Of a stretch of DNA of 48,204 nucleotides, positions 16,766 through 25,372 are shown in pieces. Made by a program: the position numbers and the translations under genes. Positions within the stretch are counted from its first letter, which is position 1; each line of letters begins with the position of its first letter. Source of the DNA: SAR202 cluster bacterium (GTDB lineage: Bacteria > Chloroflexota > Dehalococcoidia > Lucifugimonadales > UBA3495); NCBI GenBank assembly GCA_016872385.1, contig VGZV01000017.1, positions 1 through 48,204 of the forward strand, written 5' to 3'. The notes below the pieces were generated by a model. The model worked only from the letters and a program-made list of their open reading frames with translations. It searched no databases and had not been told where the DNA came from.

Positions 16766-17584
16766 TTATCCTCCCTCATAGTGCGGCGTGCGGCGCTCCC
16801 GTATGGCGGCGGTGCCTTCGGAGTGGTCGCGGGAGGTCAGAGTAATGGTCTCGGCGGCGGCGGCCACCTGCATGGCCGTCTCCAGGTCCATTTCCAGTCC
16901 CTTGTACAGCATCAGCTTGGACAGGCGGATGGCGATGGGCGGCCCGTTGGCAATTTTGCGGGCCATTCCCAGGGTGGTCTTCTCCAGGTCTGGTTCCGGC
17001 ACCAGTTTGTTAAGGAACCCCAGGCGGTAGGCCTCCTCCGCTTCCATGAAGTCGCCGGTAAAAAGCATTTCCGCGGCCTTGCCCATGCTGCCCAGCATCC
17101 GCGGGTACAGCCAGGTGCCGCCAAAGCCTGGGAACAGGCCGATGCGCACGTAGGCCACCATGAAACGGGCCTTGGGTGTGGCGATGCGGATGTCGCAGCC
17201 GCAGGCCAGGTCAAAGCCTGCGCCCACGGCAGCTCCGTTAATCATGGCGATGACCGGTTTTTCCATGCGCTGGAGGCCCAGCATGAACCGCTGGGTGCGC
17301 CGGAAACTGCGGCGGATATCGTCCACGTTGTCGGAGACCCAGGCCCCCGGCTCGCTGCCGCCTTTCAAGGCAGCCAGGTCCCCGCCCGCGCAGAAAATCT
17401 GGCCTGCGGCGGAGACTACCAGCACACGGACGCCATCGTCGGCGGCCACATCCTCAATGGCGTCGCCCAGCTCGTTCTGCATCCGGTCATTCAACGCGTT
17501 ACGGCGCTCCGGACGATTCAGCACCAGGCGGGCAATGCCCTGGCTGGAGTCTTTGTCCAGCAGTATGTGTTGGTACTCAGGCAT
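16766..17584 (-). CDS. Enoyl-CoA hydratase/isomerase
   Basis: 272-residue crotonase-fold enzyme acting on acyl-CoAs. Oxyanion-hole segments are FCAGGDLAALKGG (about 65-77) and GAAVGAGFDLACGCDIRIA (about 116-134). The usual first catalytic glutamate position reads LFPGFGGTWLYPRMLG, without the Glu of true hydratases, so isomerase, hydrolase or other crotonase chemistry is possible. The start at ATG 17584 lacks a strong ribosome site. It directly precedes prs. Confidence 0.85.
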   Translation of the reverse strand: MPEYQHILLDKDSSQGIARLVLNRPERRNALNDRMQNELGDAIEDVAADDGVRVLVVSAAGQIFCAGGDLAALKGGSEPGAWVSDNVDDIRRSFRRTQRFMLGLQRMEKPVIAMINGAAVGAGFDLACGCDIRIATPKARFMVAYVRIGLFPGFGGTWLYPRMLGSMGKAAEMLFTGDFMEAEEAYRLGFLNKLVPEPDLEKTTLGMARKIANGPPIAIRLSKLMLYKGLEMDLETAMQVAAAAETITLTSRDHSEGTAAIRERRTPHYEGG

Positions 17585-17762
17585 GTTTACTCAAGGCAGG
17601 CTTTTTGCCTTTGGCGGCGGCACCGGCGATTATAGCATAGGGCCAGGGGGTCGAAAACCTGCTGCTGGGCAAGTGCCGAGGCTGCTTCTTTCCCGAAGGT
17701 GGTAGGGACAGGCGCACGGGTCTGCCCTGTGCGCTCGTAAAGGCTTACACGCAGGTATGCCC

Positions 17763-18494
17763 CTACTTTTCCCCTTCCGCCAGCCGGTAGCCCATGCCCC
17801 GCTCCGACAGAATGTAGCGGGGGTTTTCCGGGTCTGGCTCCAGCTTGCGGCGCAGCCGGTTGACGTAAGCCCGCACGTAGTCGCTCTCGTTGCCGTAATC
17901 CGGTCCCCACGCTTGTTGCAGCACCTGGCGGGCGGAAACCACCTGCCCAGAGTGCTTGACCAGGACACGGAGCACGTCCCACTCCCGGGGCGTCAGCTTG
18001 ATGGTTTGGCGGCCCAGAGCCACCTGGGTGGCCGAAAGGTTGATGGTCAGCGGCCCGCACTTGTAGTGGGCCAATTGCGGCGGCTGGCCCTGTTGGGCCC
18101 GTCTCAGCAAGGCACGCACCCGGGCCAGCAGTTCATCTATGCTGAAGGGCTTGGTAAGATAGTCGTCCGCGCCCAGGTCCAGGGCCGCCAGCTTGGTGGC
18201 GGACTCTTCCCGCACCGATACCACCAGTATAGGCACCAGAGAAGTGCGGCGGACTCTCCGGGCCACTTCCAGCCCGTTCACCCCGGGCGTCATCACGTCC
18301 AGGATGATAAGGTCCGGCTGCTCATCCTTAAGCGCCTCCAGCACAGGGGATCCCCGGTCAAACTGCCGCACCCGATAACCCCGGGCGGAGAGATTTATCT
18401 CTATGAGCCGGGCGGTGGAAAGGTCGTCATCCACCACATACACAAACTGGCCCGTGGGGGCCGGCCTGGTTGCTTCACTTTGGGGAGCTACCAC
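17763..18494 (-). CDS. OmpR/PhoB-family response regulator
   Basis: 243 residues: receiver domain with acidic pocket D22-D23-D24, phospho-acceptor D66 in LIILDVMTPG and the conserved lysine in DYLTKPF, then a winged-helix DNA-binding domain ending YVRAYVNRLRRKLEPDPENP and RGMGYRLAEG, most like KdpE/RegX3. Starts at GTG 18494 after GAGGAG, overlapping the TPR gene end by 20 bp. No histidine kinase is adjacent, so the signal is unknown. Confidence 0.9.
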   Translation of the reverse strand: MVAPQSEATRPAPTGQFVYVVDDDLSTARLIEINLSARGYRVRQFDRGSPVLEALKDEQPDLIILDVMTPGVNGLEVARRVRRTSLVPILVVSVREESATKLAALDLGADDYLTKPFSIDELLARVRALLRRAQQGQPPQLAHYKCGPLTINLSATQVALGRQTIKLTPREWDVLRVLVKHSGQVVSARQVLQQAWGPDYGNESDYVRAYVNRLRRKLEPDPENPRYILSERGMGYRLAEGEK

Positions 18495-18831
18495 GCAACT
18501 CCTCGCACTTGTCCTGGTCTGCCTGGGCTAAATCCAGTTGGTCGGTAAGCAGGTACGCCAGCGAACGGCGGCTGTAGGCGCTATCATTCCTGGGGTTCAG
18601 GGCAATGGCGCGGCTAAAGTCGGCGATGGCTTCCTCGTACCGCTGGATCTCGTAATAAGACACGCCCCGGTTGAAAAGGGCTTCCGCGTAATCGGCGTCC
18701 AGTTCAATGGCCCTGGTGTAGTCCCTGATGGCCTGGTCGTAAACCCCATTGCGGCTGTAGCGATTGCCCCGCTGGTTGAATCCCTGGGCATCCTTGGGTT
18801 CTTCAGGCGGTTGGGCGGCCCTGGGTCGCAT
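18475..18831 (-). CDS. TPR-repeat protein
   Basis: 118 residues from ATG 18831 with two clear tetratricopeptide repeats (FNQRGNRYSRNGVYDQAIRD and ALFNRGVSYYEIQRYEEAIA) and part of a third. No signal peptide. It starts 11 bp after the SDR stop and overlaps the response regulator, so SDR, TPR and regulator look like one transcript. A scaffold for the regulator is possible but unproven. Confidence 0.8.
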   Translation of the reverse strand: MRPRAAQPPEEPKDAQGFNQRGNRYSRNGVYDQAIRDYTRAIELDADYAEALFNRGVSYYEIQRYEEAIADFSRAIALNPRNDSAYSRRSLAYLLTDQLDLAQADQDKCEELRGSSPK

Positions 18832-18841
18832 AGCGGTCTGC

Positions 18842-19633
18842 CTACAGTACCGAGCGCACCAGGCCGCCATCCACCAGGATGGTGGTGCCGGTAATGTAGC
18901 TGGCCTTGCCCGAAGCCAGGAACCCCACCAGGTAGGCCAGTTCCTTGGGGTCGCCAATGCGGCCCACTGCGGTCTCCTTGGCCCGCTGGGCCAGGGCTTC
19001 GTCCACGGATATGCCCAGCTCCTTGGCCCGGGAGGTAACGTTGGACAGCATCCGGTCGGTAAGGATGGAGCCAGGGCAGACGTTATTGACCATGATGTTG
19101 TCCCGGCCCACTTCATCGGCCAGGCTCTTGGCAAAGGCCACCACGCCCATGCGGGTAGCGCCAGACAGGGCCAGGTTGGGGATGGGTTGGTACACAGTGC
19201 TGGCCAGGATGTTGATGATGCGTCCCCCGCCCTGCTTTTTCAGGTGGGGCACGGCTTCCCGGGACATGCGGGCAAAGAACAGCAGGGAGCGCTGCACGGC
19301 CACTGACCACTGGTCTTCGGTGGCGGTGGCGGCGCGGGCCAGGGGCGGGCCGCCGTTGTTGTTGACCATAATATCCAGGCGGCCAAAGCGCGCCACCGTG
19401 GACGCCACCAGTTTCTTGATGGTGTCTTCTTTATCCAGGTCGCCGGCAAAGACCATTACTTCTGAGCCGGTGCTGTCCTGAATTTCCGCCGCCGCTTGGT
19501 CCAGGTCGGCCTTGGTGCGGCTGCAAATGGTTACTTTGACCCCTTCCTGGGCCAGCACTTCTGCACAGGCCCGGCCCAGGCCCTTGCTGCCGCCGCCCAC
19601 AATGGCTACTTTACCCTGCAACTCCAGGTCCAT
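18842..19633 (-). CDS. SDR-family oxidoreductase with altered catalytic motif
   Basis: 263-residue Rossmann-fold protein: nucleotide loop GGGSKGLGRA near 13-22, MVNNNGG near 88-94, and C-terminal GTTILVDGG. Where short-chain dehydrogenases carry YxxxK, this protein has S-G-A-T-R in LALSGATRMGVVAF, and the preceding catalytic serine region reads NILASTVYQ. A subgroup of SDRs with this substitution exists; its reaction is not settled. ATG 19633 has a GGCAGG-like site. First gene of the SDR-TPR-regulator run. Confidence 0.85.
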   Translation of the reverse strand: MDLELQGKVAIVGGGSKGLGRACAEVLAQEGVKVTICSRTKADLDQAAAEIQDSTGSEVMVFAGDLDKEDTIKKLVASTVARFGRLDIMVNNNGGPPLARAATATEDQWSVAVQRSLLFFARMSREAVPHLKKQGGGRIINILASTVYQPIPNLALSGATRMGVVAFAKSLADEVGRDNIMVNNVCPGSILTDRMLSNVTSRAKELGISVDEALAQRAKETAVGRIGDPKELAYLVGFLASGKASYITGTTILVDGGLVRSVL

Positions 19634-19740
19634 GGAGAACACCTGCCTTTTAAATGTGTGGGAATTATACCAGACTCCGGTTTTTAGCGTGCTATACTGG
19701 GCGAGCTGGGGTGGCGCCACCCACGCTTGTTCTCCCTCTT

Positions 19741-19876
19741 AGAATGTGTCTAAAAAGTGCTGTGCACTACCAGCGCTCATCCTGAGCTTGTCGAAGGATG
19801 AGCGTCCTTCGGCTGAAGGACCGCTCGTGGTGAGCCTGTCGAACCACGAGCACCTAGCCTTTTTAAACACGCTTTT
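19741..19876. mobile_element. MITE family M3, copy 1
   Basis: Left end AGAATGTGTCTAAAAAG is the inverted copy of the right end CTTTTTAAACACGCTTTTA; the core carries GGTTCGACAGGCTCACC-type sequence. Another left end (AGAGCGTGTTTAAAAAGTGC) occurs at 48044. A second unit with ends TTAGAGGGTGTGTGA / TCTCACACACGCTCTTAG follows at about 19874-20037. Together they fill most of the 513-bp gap 19634-20146; no gene seen. Confidence 0.65.
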
Positions 19877-20146
19877 AGAGGGTGTGTGACAATTCCCGCT
19901 CGTGGTGAGTCCCGACGTATCGGGATCCCGACCAGGTCGGGGCTTGTCGAACCACGGGCGGGTTAGAGTCTGCCGCTCCTTCGACAAGGTCAGGATGAGC
20001 GGGTTGGGTAGACGGCATTTCTCACACACGCTCTTAGTAAAGTAAGGGGAGTGGTTGCCCCTCAGAACGACGAGGAATGAAAGATTCCTTCCCTCTGGCA
20101 AGGGGGAAGGCAATGATAGGGTAACACCCCCTGAACAGGAGGCCCC

Positions 20147-20614
20147 ATGACTACGCCAACAACTCCTTCTCTGGAACAGCTTATCCGGGACGCGGATACT
20201 ATGGTGCAGCAAACCCTGCGTTATCTGGAAGGCCCAGGCGCCAAGTCCAGCACGCGCATTGGCCGCTGGGGTATTTGGGAGGTTGCCGCCCACCTGCTTT
20301 ATTGGCACCGCACCACCGCCCAGGCGGCCCAGGGTGTTGCCCAGGGGGAGCCTCCGAAACGATTTACCTCTCCGGTGGACGACATAAACGAAGAAGCGGT
20401 AGCCCACTGCGCGGGCATGGGCCTGGCGGACATAGTGGACGAGCTTAGGGAAGCCCACCAGGACTTGCTGCAAGCCATCCGCGATCTGCCGGACCCAGAC
20501 GTGCCGCTGATGCGCCGCTTTGATGGCACCGCGCCCACTGCCAAGGACCGGCTGCGGACCATTGCCCACCACTGGAGCGGGCATTTGAAGGAGATGCAGG
20601 GAGCGAAAGGGTAG
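20147..20614 (+). CDS. DinB-family four-helix protein
   Basis: 155-residue DinB/YfiT-like metal-binding four-helix bundle: WGIWEVAAHLLYWHRTTAQ near 45-63 supplies one histidine pair and the C-terminal RTIAHHWSGHLKEMQ another. Such proteins are often thiol-S-transferases or maleylpyruvate-isomerase relatives; the substrate is unknown. AGGAGG precedes ATG 20147. First of three closely spaced plus-strand genes. Confidence 0.8.
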   Translation: MTTPTTPSLEQLIRDADTMVQQTLRYLEGPGAKSSTRIGRWGIWEVAAHLLYWHRTTAQAAQGVAQGEPPKRFTSPVDDINEEAVAHCAGMGLADIVDELREAHQDLLQAIRDLPDPDVPLMRRFDGTAPTAKDRLRTIAHHWSGHLKEMQGAKG

Positions 20615-20620
20615 GAGTGA

Positions 20621-20842
20621 GTGAAGGACTGCCATATCAATGTCTTCTGGTCAGAGGATGATGCTTGTTACGTGGCGGACATTCCTGACCTGGAAGCCTG
20701 TTCTGCCTTTGGCGCAACGCCAGTGGAAGCGTTGGAAGAGGCTCTGAAAGCGAAAGAAGCGTGGCTGGCCGTCGCCCGTGAGAAAGGAGACCTCATTCCT
20801 CCACCTCTCTATCGTCCGGTAATCTACCAGGCATCCCATTAA
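20621..20842 (+). CDS. HicB-like protein (orphan)
   Basis: 73 residues from GTG 20621, 6 bp after the DinB stop, with TAGGAG just before it. HicB fold: INVFWSEDDACYVADIPDLE, then GATPVEALEEALKAKEAWL. No HicA gene is adjacent; it is the second solitary HicB in the window. Confidence 0.75.
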   Translation: MKDCHINVFWSEDDACYVADIPDLEACSAFGATPVEALEEALKAKEAWLAVAREKGDLIPPPLYRPVIYQASH

Positions 20843-20875
20843 GCAGAAAGTGTTTGTAAATCCACTGAGACGCCC

Positions 20876-21814
20876 GTGACACCAGCCGACCAAAAAATTG
20901 CCCAGGAGATAGAGGCCGCCGCCGTAGAGCTAGCCCGCGGCGCGGGGCAGTTGCTGGCGGGCTACTTTGGCCGTCAGATATCTGTCCAGTTCAAGGATAA
21001 GCACCAGCGGGATCCGGTGACCCAGGCGGACCAGGCCAGCCAGGAATACCTGACGGCAGAGATTACCCGCCGCTTTCCCAGCCACGGCATTTTGGGTGAG
21101 GAAGGCGCTTCCGATAACGAAGCCCAAACTCTTGGTGCAGATTATCTCTGGGTGCTGGACCCCCTGGACGGCACCACCAACTTCATGAATGGCCTGCCCG
21201 TGTACGCTGTATCCATTGCCGTGCTGCACCGGGGCTGGCCTCTGGCGGGGGCGCTTTACCTGCCCTGGCCCCAGCCGGAGGGCGGGTTTGTGCTGCACTG
21301 CCGCCGGGGCGGCGGCTGCTTTGCCGGCGACCAGCCGGTGTCGGTGCACCAGTCGGAGCAGCCGGTAAACAACCGGCTCATCGGGCTGCCCGCATCCTTC
21401 CACCACTACAACCGTTTCAGCCGCCAGCACCGCGGTCCGGTAGGCGAGCCGCGCAGCACCGGCAGCATCGCCTACGAGCTGGCCATGACTGCCTGCGGGT
21501 TCATGCAATACTCCATTTTTGGCGCGCCCCGTTTGTGGGACATGGCGGCGGGCGCGCTGGCGGTGCAGGAAGCCCAGGGCACGGTGATGACGCGGCTGCC
21601 CAAGAGCAAGCAGTGGCAACCCATGCAATCCCTGGTGCCCTCCTGGGAGGAGAAGGCCCCCACGCTTAAGGAGCTGCGAGGCTGGACGGCGGGCCTGGTG
21701 GCGGGCAACAAACAGGTGGCCCCGCTGATTGCCCAGAACCTGCGGCCCCGCTTCCGGCTGGGCAGCAAAATAAGGCAGTGGAAGCATCGGGTATTTACTG
21801 TTAAGAAAACGTAG
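20876..21814 (+). CDS. Inositol-monophosphatase-family phosphatase
   Basis: 312-residue lithium-sensitive phosphatase family member: GEEG near 75-78, WVLDPLDGTTNFMNGLP near 92-108, GSIAYELAMTACG near 201-213 and the metal-site aspartate in RLWDMAAGALAVQEAQG. The substrate could be inositol-1-phosphate, fructose-1,6-bisphosphate or PAP. GTG 20876 is the likely start, without a strong ribosome site. The TAG stop is contributed by a palindromic repeat and the tail WKHRVFTVKKT is atypical. Confidence 0.85.
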   Translation: MTPADQKIAQEIEAAAVELARGAGQLLAGYFGRQISVQFKDKHQRDPVTQADQASQEYLTAEITRRFPSHGILGEEGASDNEAQTLGADYLWVLDPLDGTTNFMNGLPVYAVSIAVLHRGWPLAGALYLPWPQPEGGFVLHCRRGGGCFAGDQPVSVHQSEQPVNNRLIGLPASFHHYNRFSRQHRGPVGEPRSTGSIAYELAMTACGFMQYSIFGAPRLWDMAAGALAVQEAQGTVMTRLPKSKQWQPMQSLVPSWEEKAPTLKELRGWTAGLVAGNKQVAPLIAQNLRPRFRLGSKIRQWKHRVFTVKKT

Positions 21815-21839
21815 GGGCGCACCCGCAGGTGCGCCCCTA
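21812..21839 (+). terminator. Hairpin overlapping the IMPase stop codon
   Basis: TAGGGGCGCACC pairs with GGTGCGCCCCTA around CGCA. No U-tract. It belongs to the GTAGGGGCGC repeat cores and supplies the stop codon of the upstream gene. Confidence 0.5.
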
Positions 21840-22008
21840 ACCGATTCAACCACCAGGGTAGAGACTCTTCGGTTGACTCAGGGCAGGCTCTGAGCCAGTC
21901 GAAGGGTGAGCCTGGACGTACTAACTACCTTTTGACACAAGCCCTCGAAAATCCCCCAACCCCCTGATTGATGTTGAAAGGAGGCCAGTAGGGATTTCGC
22001 CTTTACAC

Positions 22009-23190
22009 TTACGCCTGGTCCGGCTCCCAGCCCCAGGGCCGCGGACCCCAGCCCACCTCAAACACCTCCCCCTTCTTTACCGTCAGCACCGGCACCACCG
22101 CCTTATCGGTCTTACGCGCGCCCTGGATTACGTCATACACTATCCAGTCCCCGTCCTTCACGTCCAGCACTGAAATATCCGCCTGGCAGCCGGTGCGCAG
22201 GCTGCCAATGCGGTCTTCCATGCCCAGGGCCTTGGCCGGGTTGATAGTGGACATGGCGATGACCTGTTCCAGGTTGAAGCCCAGGGCCAAAAAGCGGGTC
22301 AGCATCTCCGTCATGCTGTGTACAGTGCGCTGGCGGCCCGGCAGGGTCAGGTCGGTGCTGATGCAGTGGGGCACCAGGCCCTGGTCCAGCACCTTGGCGC
22401 CCACGTCAAAGGCAAAGTTACCGCGGCCGTGGGCGGTGTCCAGCCACACGCCCCGCTCGTTGGCCTCCTTGGCTTCCGGCACCAGCTTGCCCCGGGAATC
22501 CAGAATCCCGCCGGGGTTGGCGGTGAACAGGTGAGTGATAATGTCGCCCTCGTCCATGATGGGCAATAGCTGGCGGATGACGTTGGCGTCGTAGCGCTTC
22601 TCGGTGTCGCCGATGTGAACCATCAGCTTGACGCCAGCCTCCCGGGCGGCGCGCTTGGCCAGACGGGGCATCTCCATGCCGAAAATCTCCAGAGCTGGGG
22701 AGACCATGCGGGCCTTGATGCCCCGGATGACGCCGTTGCTCTCCACCACCGTCTTGATGGTGCGGTCCAGGTCAATGCTCTCCCGGCTGAAGATGTCGGG
22801 GGTAGTGTTCAGCCCAGTGCGGCAAATGTGCAGGAAGGGCACGATCTCGGTCTTGTTGTTGGGGATGATGTGCTGGGGAAAGCCGCCGTAGTTGTCGCAG
22901 CCGGAGCTGCCCGCGTCCACCATGGTGGTGACTCCGGCGTGGACGCCGCCCACGTCGGCGCTGACGCCGTTGGCGTTGACCCCGTGGTAAACGTGGGTGT
23001 GCAGATCAATGAGGCCAGGGGTGACAATCTTGCCCTTGACCTCCACGGTGCGGCGGGCCTCCTGCACCGAAATGCTGGCGGCGATGCGGGCAATCTTGCC
23101 GTCGGACACCGCCACGTCGCTGACTTTGTTAATGCCCTGGGACGGGTCAATCACCGTCCCGCCCTTGATAATCAGATCATACATCGGCAT
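22009..23190 (-). CDS. Amidohydrolase/deacetylase-family metallohydrolase
   Basis: 393-residue amidohydrolase: MYDLIIKGGTVIDPSQGINK at the N-terminus, metal motif DLHTHVYHG near 64-72, carboxylated-lysine candidate in IKARMVSPALEI, histidines in LMVHIGDTEKR and DIITHLFT, and a late aspartate in CISTDLTLPGR. It resembles the EF_0837/AHA family of dihydroorotase-like deacetylases, but the substrate is unknown. ATG 23190 has AAGGACGG upstream; an in-frame extension 39 bp upstream is less likely. It is transcribed divergently from the gamma-glutamyltransferase. Confidence 0.85.
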   Translation of the reverse strand: MPMYDLIIKGGTVIDPSQGINKVSDVAVSDGKIARIAASISVQEARRTVEVKGKIVTPGLIDLHTHVYHGVNANGVSADVGGVHAGVTTMVDAGSSGCDNYGGFPQHIIPNNKTEIVPFLHICRTGLNTTPDIFSRESIDLDRTIKTVVESNGVIRGIKARMVSPALEIFGMEMPRLAKRAAREAGVKLMVHIGDTEKRYDANVIRQLLPIMDEGDIITHLFTANPGGILDSRGKLVPEAKEANERGVWLDTAHGRGNFAFDVGAKVLDQGLVPHCISTDLTLPGRQRTVHSMTEMLTRFLALGFNLEQVIAMSTINPAKALGMEDRIGSLRTGCQADISVLDVKDGDWIVYDVIQGARKTDKAVVPVLTVKKGEVFEVGWGPRPWGWEPDQA

Positions 23191-23341
23191 TGCCAACCCG
23201 TCCTTTTCCGCCCCGACGTATCGGGACAAACTGAAATCTATCCGGTGGGTTCAATGGGAGGAATTGTAGCCTGGGGGTGCAGGGGCGTCAAAGGGGTATG
23301 CTACAATCTCCCCAAATTTCCCTCCCAAGGAGGCCCCAGCC

Positions 23342-24934
23342 ATGTTCTTCAACTCCCGGCGCTCCACCGTATTGGCAAGAAAAGGCATGGTGGCTACCAG
23401 CCAGCCCCTGGCCGCCCAGGCGGGCCTCCAAACCCTGATGCAGGGCGGCAACGCCGTGGACGCGGCAGTCACTGCCGCCGCCGTGCTCAATGTGGTGGAG
23501 CCGGAGTCCACGGGCATCGGCGGCGACATGTTCGCCCTGGTGTGGGACAACCGCAAAAAACAAGTCTACGCCCTCAACGGCAGCGGGCGCGCCCCGGCGG
23601 CGGCTTCCATTGCCAGCCTGCGGGCCAAGGGCTTCCGCCAGGTGCCCAGCATCGGCGTCCACTCGGTAACGGTGCCGGGCACGGTCCACGGCTGGGAGAC
23701 TATCCTGAAGGCCCACGGCTCCATGCCCATAAGCCAGGTACTGAAACCCGCCATCAGCTACGCCGAGGATGGCTTCCCCGTCTCGGACATCATCGCCAAC
23801 CAGTGGTCCAGCCAGGGGCCCAAGCTGGCCCGTCTGCCTTCCGGCCAGGAGTTCCTGCTGGAGGGCCGCCCGCCCCGCCACGGCGAGGTGATGAAGTTGC
23901 CTACCTTGGGCCGCACCCTGCGGGCTATTGCGGAAGGCGGCGCTCAGGCTTTCTACACCGGCCCCATCGCGGAGGGCATCGCCGCCTTCATGCAGGAGCA
24001 GGGGGGCTGCATGACTGTGGAGGACCTGGCTAGCCACACCTCCGACTGGGACGAACCCATTCGCACCGACTACCGGGGCGTCACCTGCTGGGAGTGCCCG
24101 CCCAACGGCCAGGGCATCGCCGCCCTGGAGGCGCTGAACATCGCCGAGGGGTTTGACATCCAGGGCATGGGCCTCCAGACGGCCAGCGCCTACCACCACC
24201 TCATCGAGTCCATGCGCCTGGCCTTCGCCGACGCCTTTCGCTACGTGGCGGACCCCCGCCAGGCCCGGGTGCCGATTGATGAATTGACCAGCAAGGAGTA
24301 CGCTGCCAGCCGCCGCCAGCTAATCAGCTCCCAGCGGGCCATGACCTCCGCGCCCTACGGCAAAGTCATGGCGGGCAGCGACACGGTTTACATCAGCGCC
24401 GTGGACGGTCAGGGCAATGCCTGCTCCTTTATTAACAGCATCTTTGTGAACTTTGGCTCCGGCCTGGTGGCGCCAGGCACGGGCATTGTGCTGCACAACC
24501 GCGGCTCCCTGTTCTCCCTGGATCCCAACCATCCCAACGCCCTGGAGCCGGGCAAGCGTCCTTTCCATACCATCATTCCCGCCCTGGCTACCAGGGAGGG
24601 GGAACTGTACCTGTGCTATGGCGTTATGGGCGGCCTGATGCAGCCCCAGGGCCACTTGCAGGTCATCAGCAACATGGTGGACTTTGGCCTGGATGCTCAG
24701 GATGCGCTGAACGCCTTGCGCTTCCAGGTGGTGGAGGACGGTGTGTGCCTGGAGGAGGGCTTGTCAGAAAATACCCTCCAGGAACTGTCCCGCATGGGCC
24801 ACCGCATCCACCTGATGACCAGCTACCAGCGGGTGGGCATGGGCGGCGGCCAGGTCATCCAGCGGGACCTGGACACCGGCGTGCTGTGGGGCGGCTCGGA
24901 ACCCCGCAAGGACGGCTGCGCCATCGGGTGGTAG
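23342..24934 (+). CDS. ggt: Gamma-glutamyltransferase-family Ntn hydrolase
   Basis: 530-residue member: GGNAVDAAVTAAAVLNVVEP near 35-54 and STGIGGDMFALVW near 56-68, the predicted autocleavage threonine in GSDTVYISAVDGQGNACS (near 345), and the substrate loop GVMGGLMQPQGHLQV. The usual T-T-H at the cleavage site is T-V-Y, as in many non-glutathione members. No signal peptide, so it is cytoplasmic. AGGAGG precedes ATG 23342. It may process gamma-glutamyl or other amide compounds; cephalosporin-acylase-like use cannot be excluded. Confidence 0.88.
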   Translation: MFFNSRRSTVLARKGMVATSQPLAAQAGLQTLMQGGNAVDAAVTAAAVLNVVEPESTGIGGDMFALVWDNRKKQVYALNGSGRAPAAASIASLRAKGFRQVPSIGVHSVTVPGTVHGWETILKAHGSMPISQVLKPAISYAEDGFPVSDIIANQWSSQGPKLARLPSGQEFLLEGRPPRHGEVMKLPTLGRTLRAIAEGGAQAFYTGPIAEGIAAFMQEQGGCMTVEDLASHTSDWDEPIRTDYRGVTCWECPPNGQGIAALEALNIAEGFDIQGMGLQTASAYHHLIESMRLAFADAFRYVADPRQARVPIDELTSKEYAASRRQLISSQRAMTSAPYGKVMAGSDTVYISAVDGQGNACSFINSIFVNFGSGLVAPGTGIVLHNRGSLFSLDPNHPNALEPGKRPFHTIIPALATREGELYLCYGVMGGLMQPQGHLQVISNMVDFGLDAQDALNALRFQVVEDGVCLEEGLSENTLQELSRMGHRIHLMTSYQRVGMGGGQVIQRDLDTGVLWGGSEPRKDGCAIGW

Positions 24935-25372
24935 CAAATCTGACTGAGCCTTGCATGAGTTGCTAAATTGGCAACTGCCCCGCTCACCCCTTCGGTTGAC
25001 TCAGGGCAGGCTCTGAGCTTGTCGAAGGGTGTGGAGTCGCGTGGTTCGACAAGCTCACCACGAGCGGTTCGACAAGCTCACCACGAGCGGTTCGACAAGC
25101 TCACCACGAGCGGTTCGACAAGCTCACCACGAGCGGTTCGACAAGCTATGCAAGGGTCTGTAACTGCCCAGGTACAAAGTTGCGCCACGGGGCGCACCGT
25201 TCTGCTGCAGGGCTGATTCATTTTCACAATATCCGTAGGGGCGCACCTGCAGGTGCGCCCAGAGTAGAATCCTTGCTAAAGGGCAGACACCCTTCGGTTG
25301 ACTCAGGGCAGGCTCCAGTTTGCCCCTACCCTCACTGAGAATGAATCAACTTTGCATTCTACTGAAACCGTA
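24935..25372. repeat. Repeat-filled region with a 23-bp tandem array
   Basis: No gene seen. A 23-bp unit beginning GGTTCGACAAGCTCACCACG is repeated head-to-tail 4.6 times at 25043-25148 with no spacers, so it is a minisatellite and not CRISPR. A CTTCGGTTGACTCAGGGCAG unit precedes it. Confidence 0.85.
25208..25354. mobile_element. MITE family E, copy 2
   Basis: About 147 bp with ends CAGGGCTGATTCATTTTC and GAGAATGAATCAACTTTG (inverted). The core has GTAGGGGCGCACCTGCAGG and GCCCCTAC. It ends 18 bp before the start of the flavoprotein gene. Confidence 0.7.

Noticed and set aside
16007..17635. 542-codon plus-strand open frame opposite prs and the enoyl-CoA hydratase
   Set aside because: Composition is typical of antisense frames in high-GC genes (His/Gly/Val-rich, no family motifs), while the minus-strand genes are well conserved.
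19739..20635. 298-codon minus-strand open frame
   Set aside because: Antisense to DinB and then composed of M3-type repeats; no protein family seen.
25043..25148. Regular repeats that could be a CRISPR array
   Set aside because: Units are contiguous 23-mers without spacers and no cas gene is present; it is a tandem amplification of a dispersed repeat.
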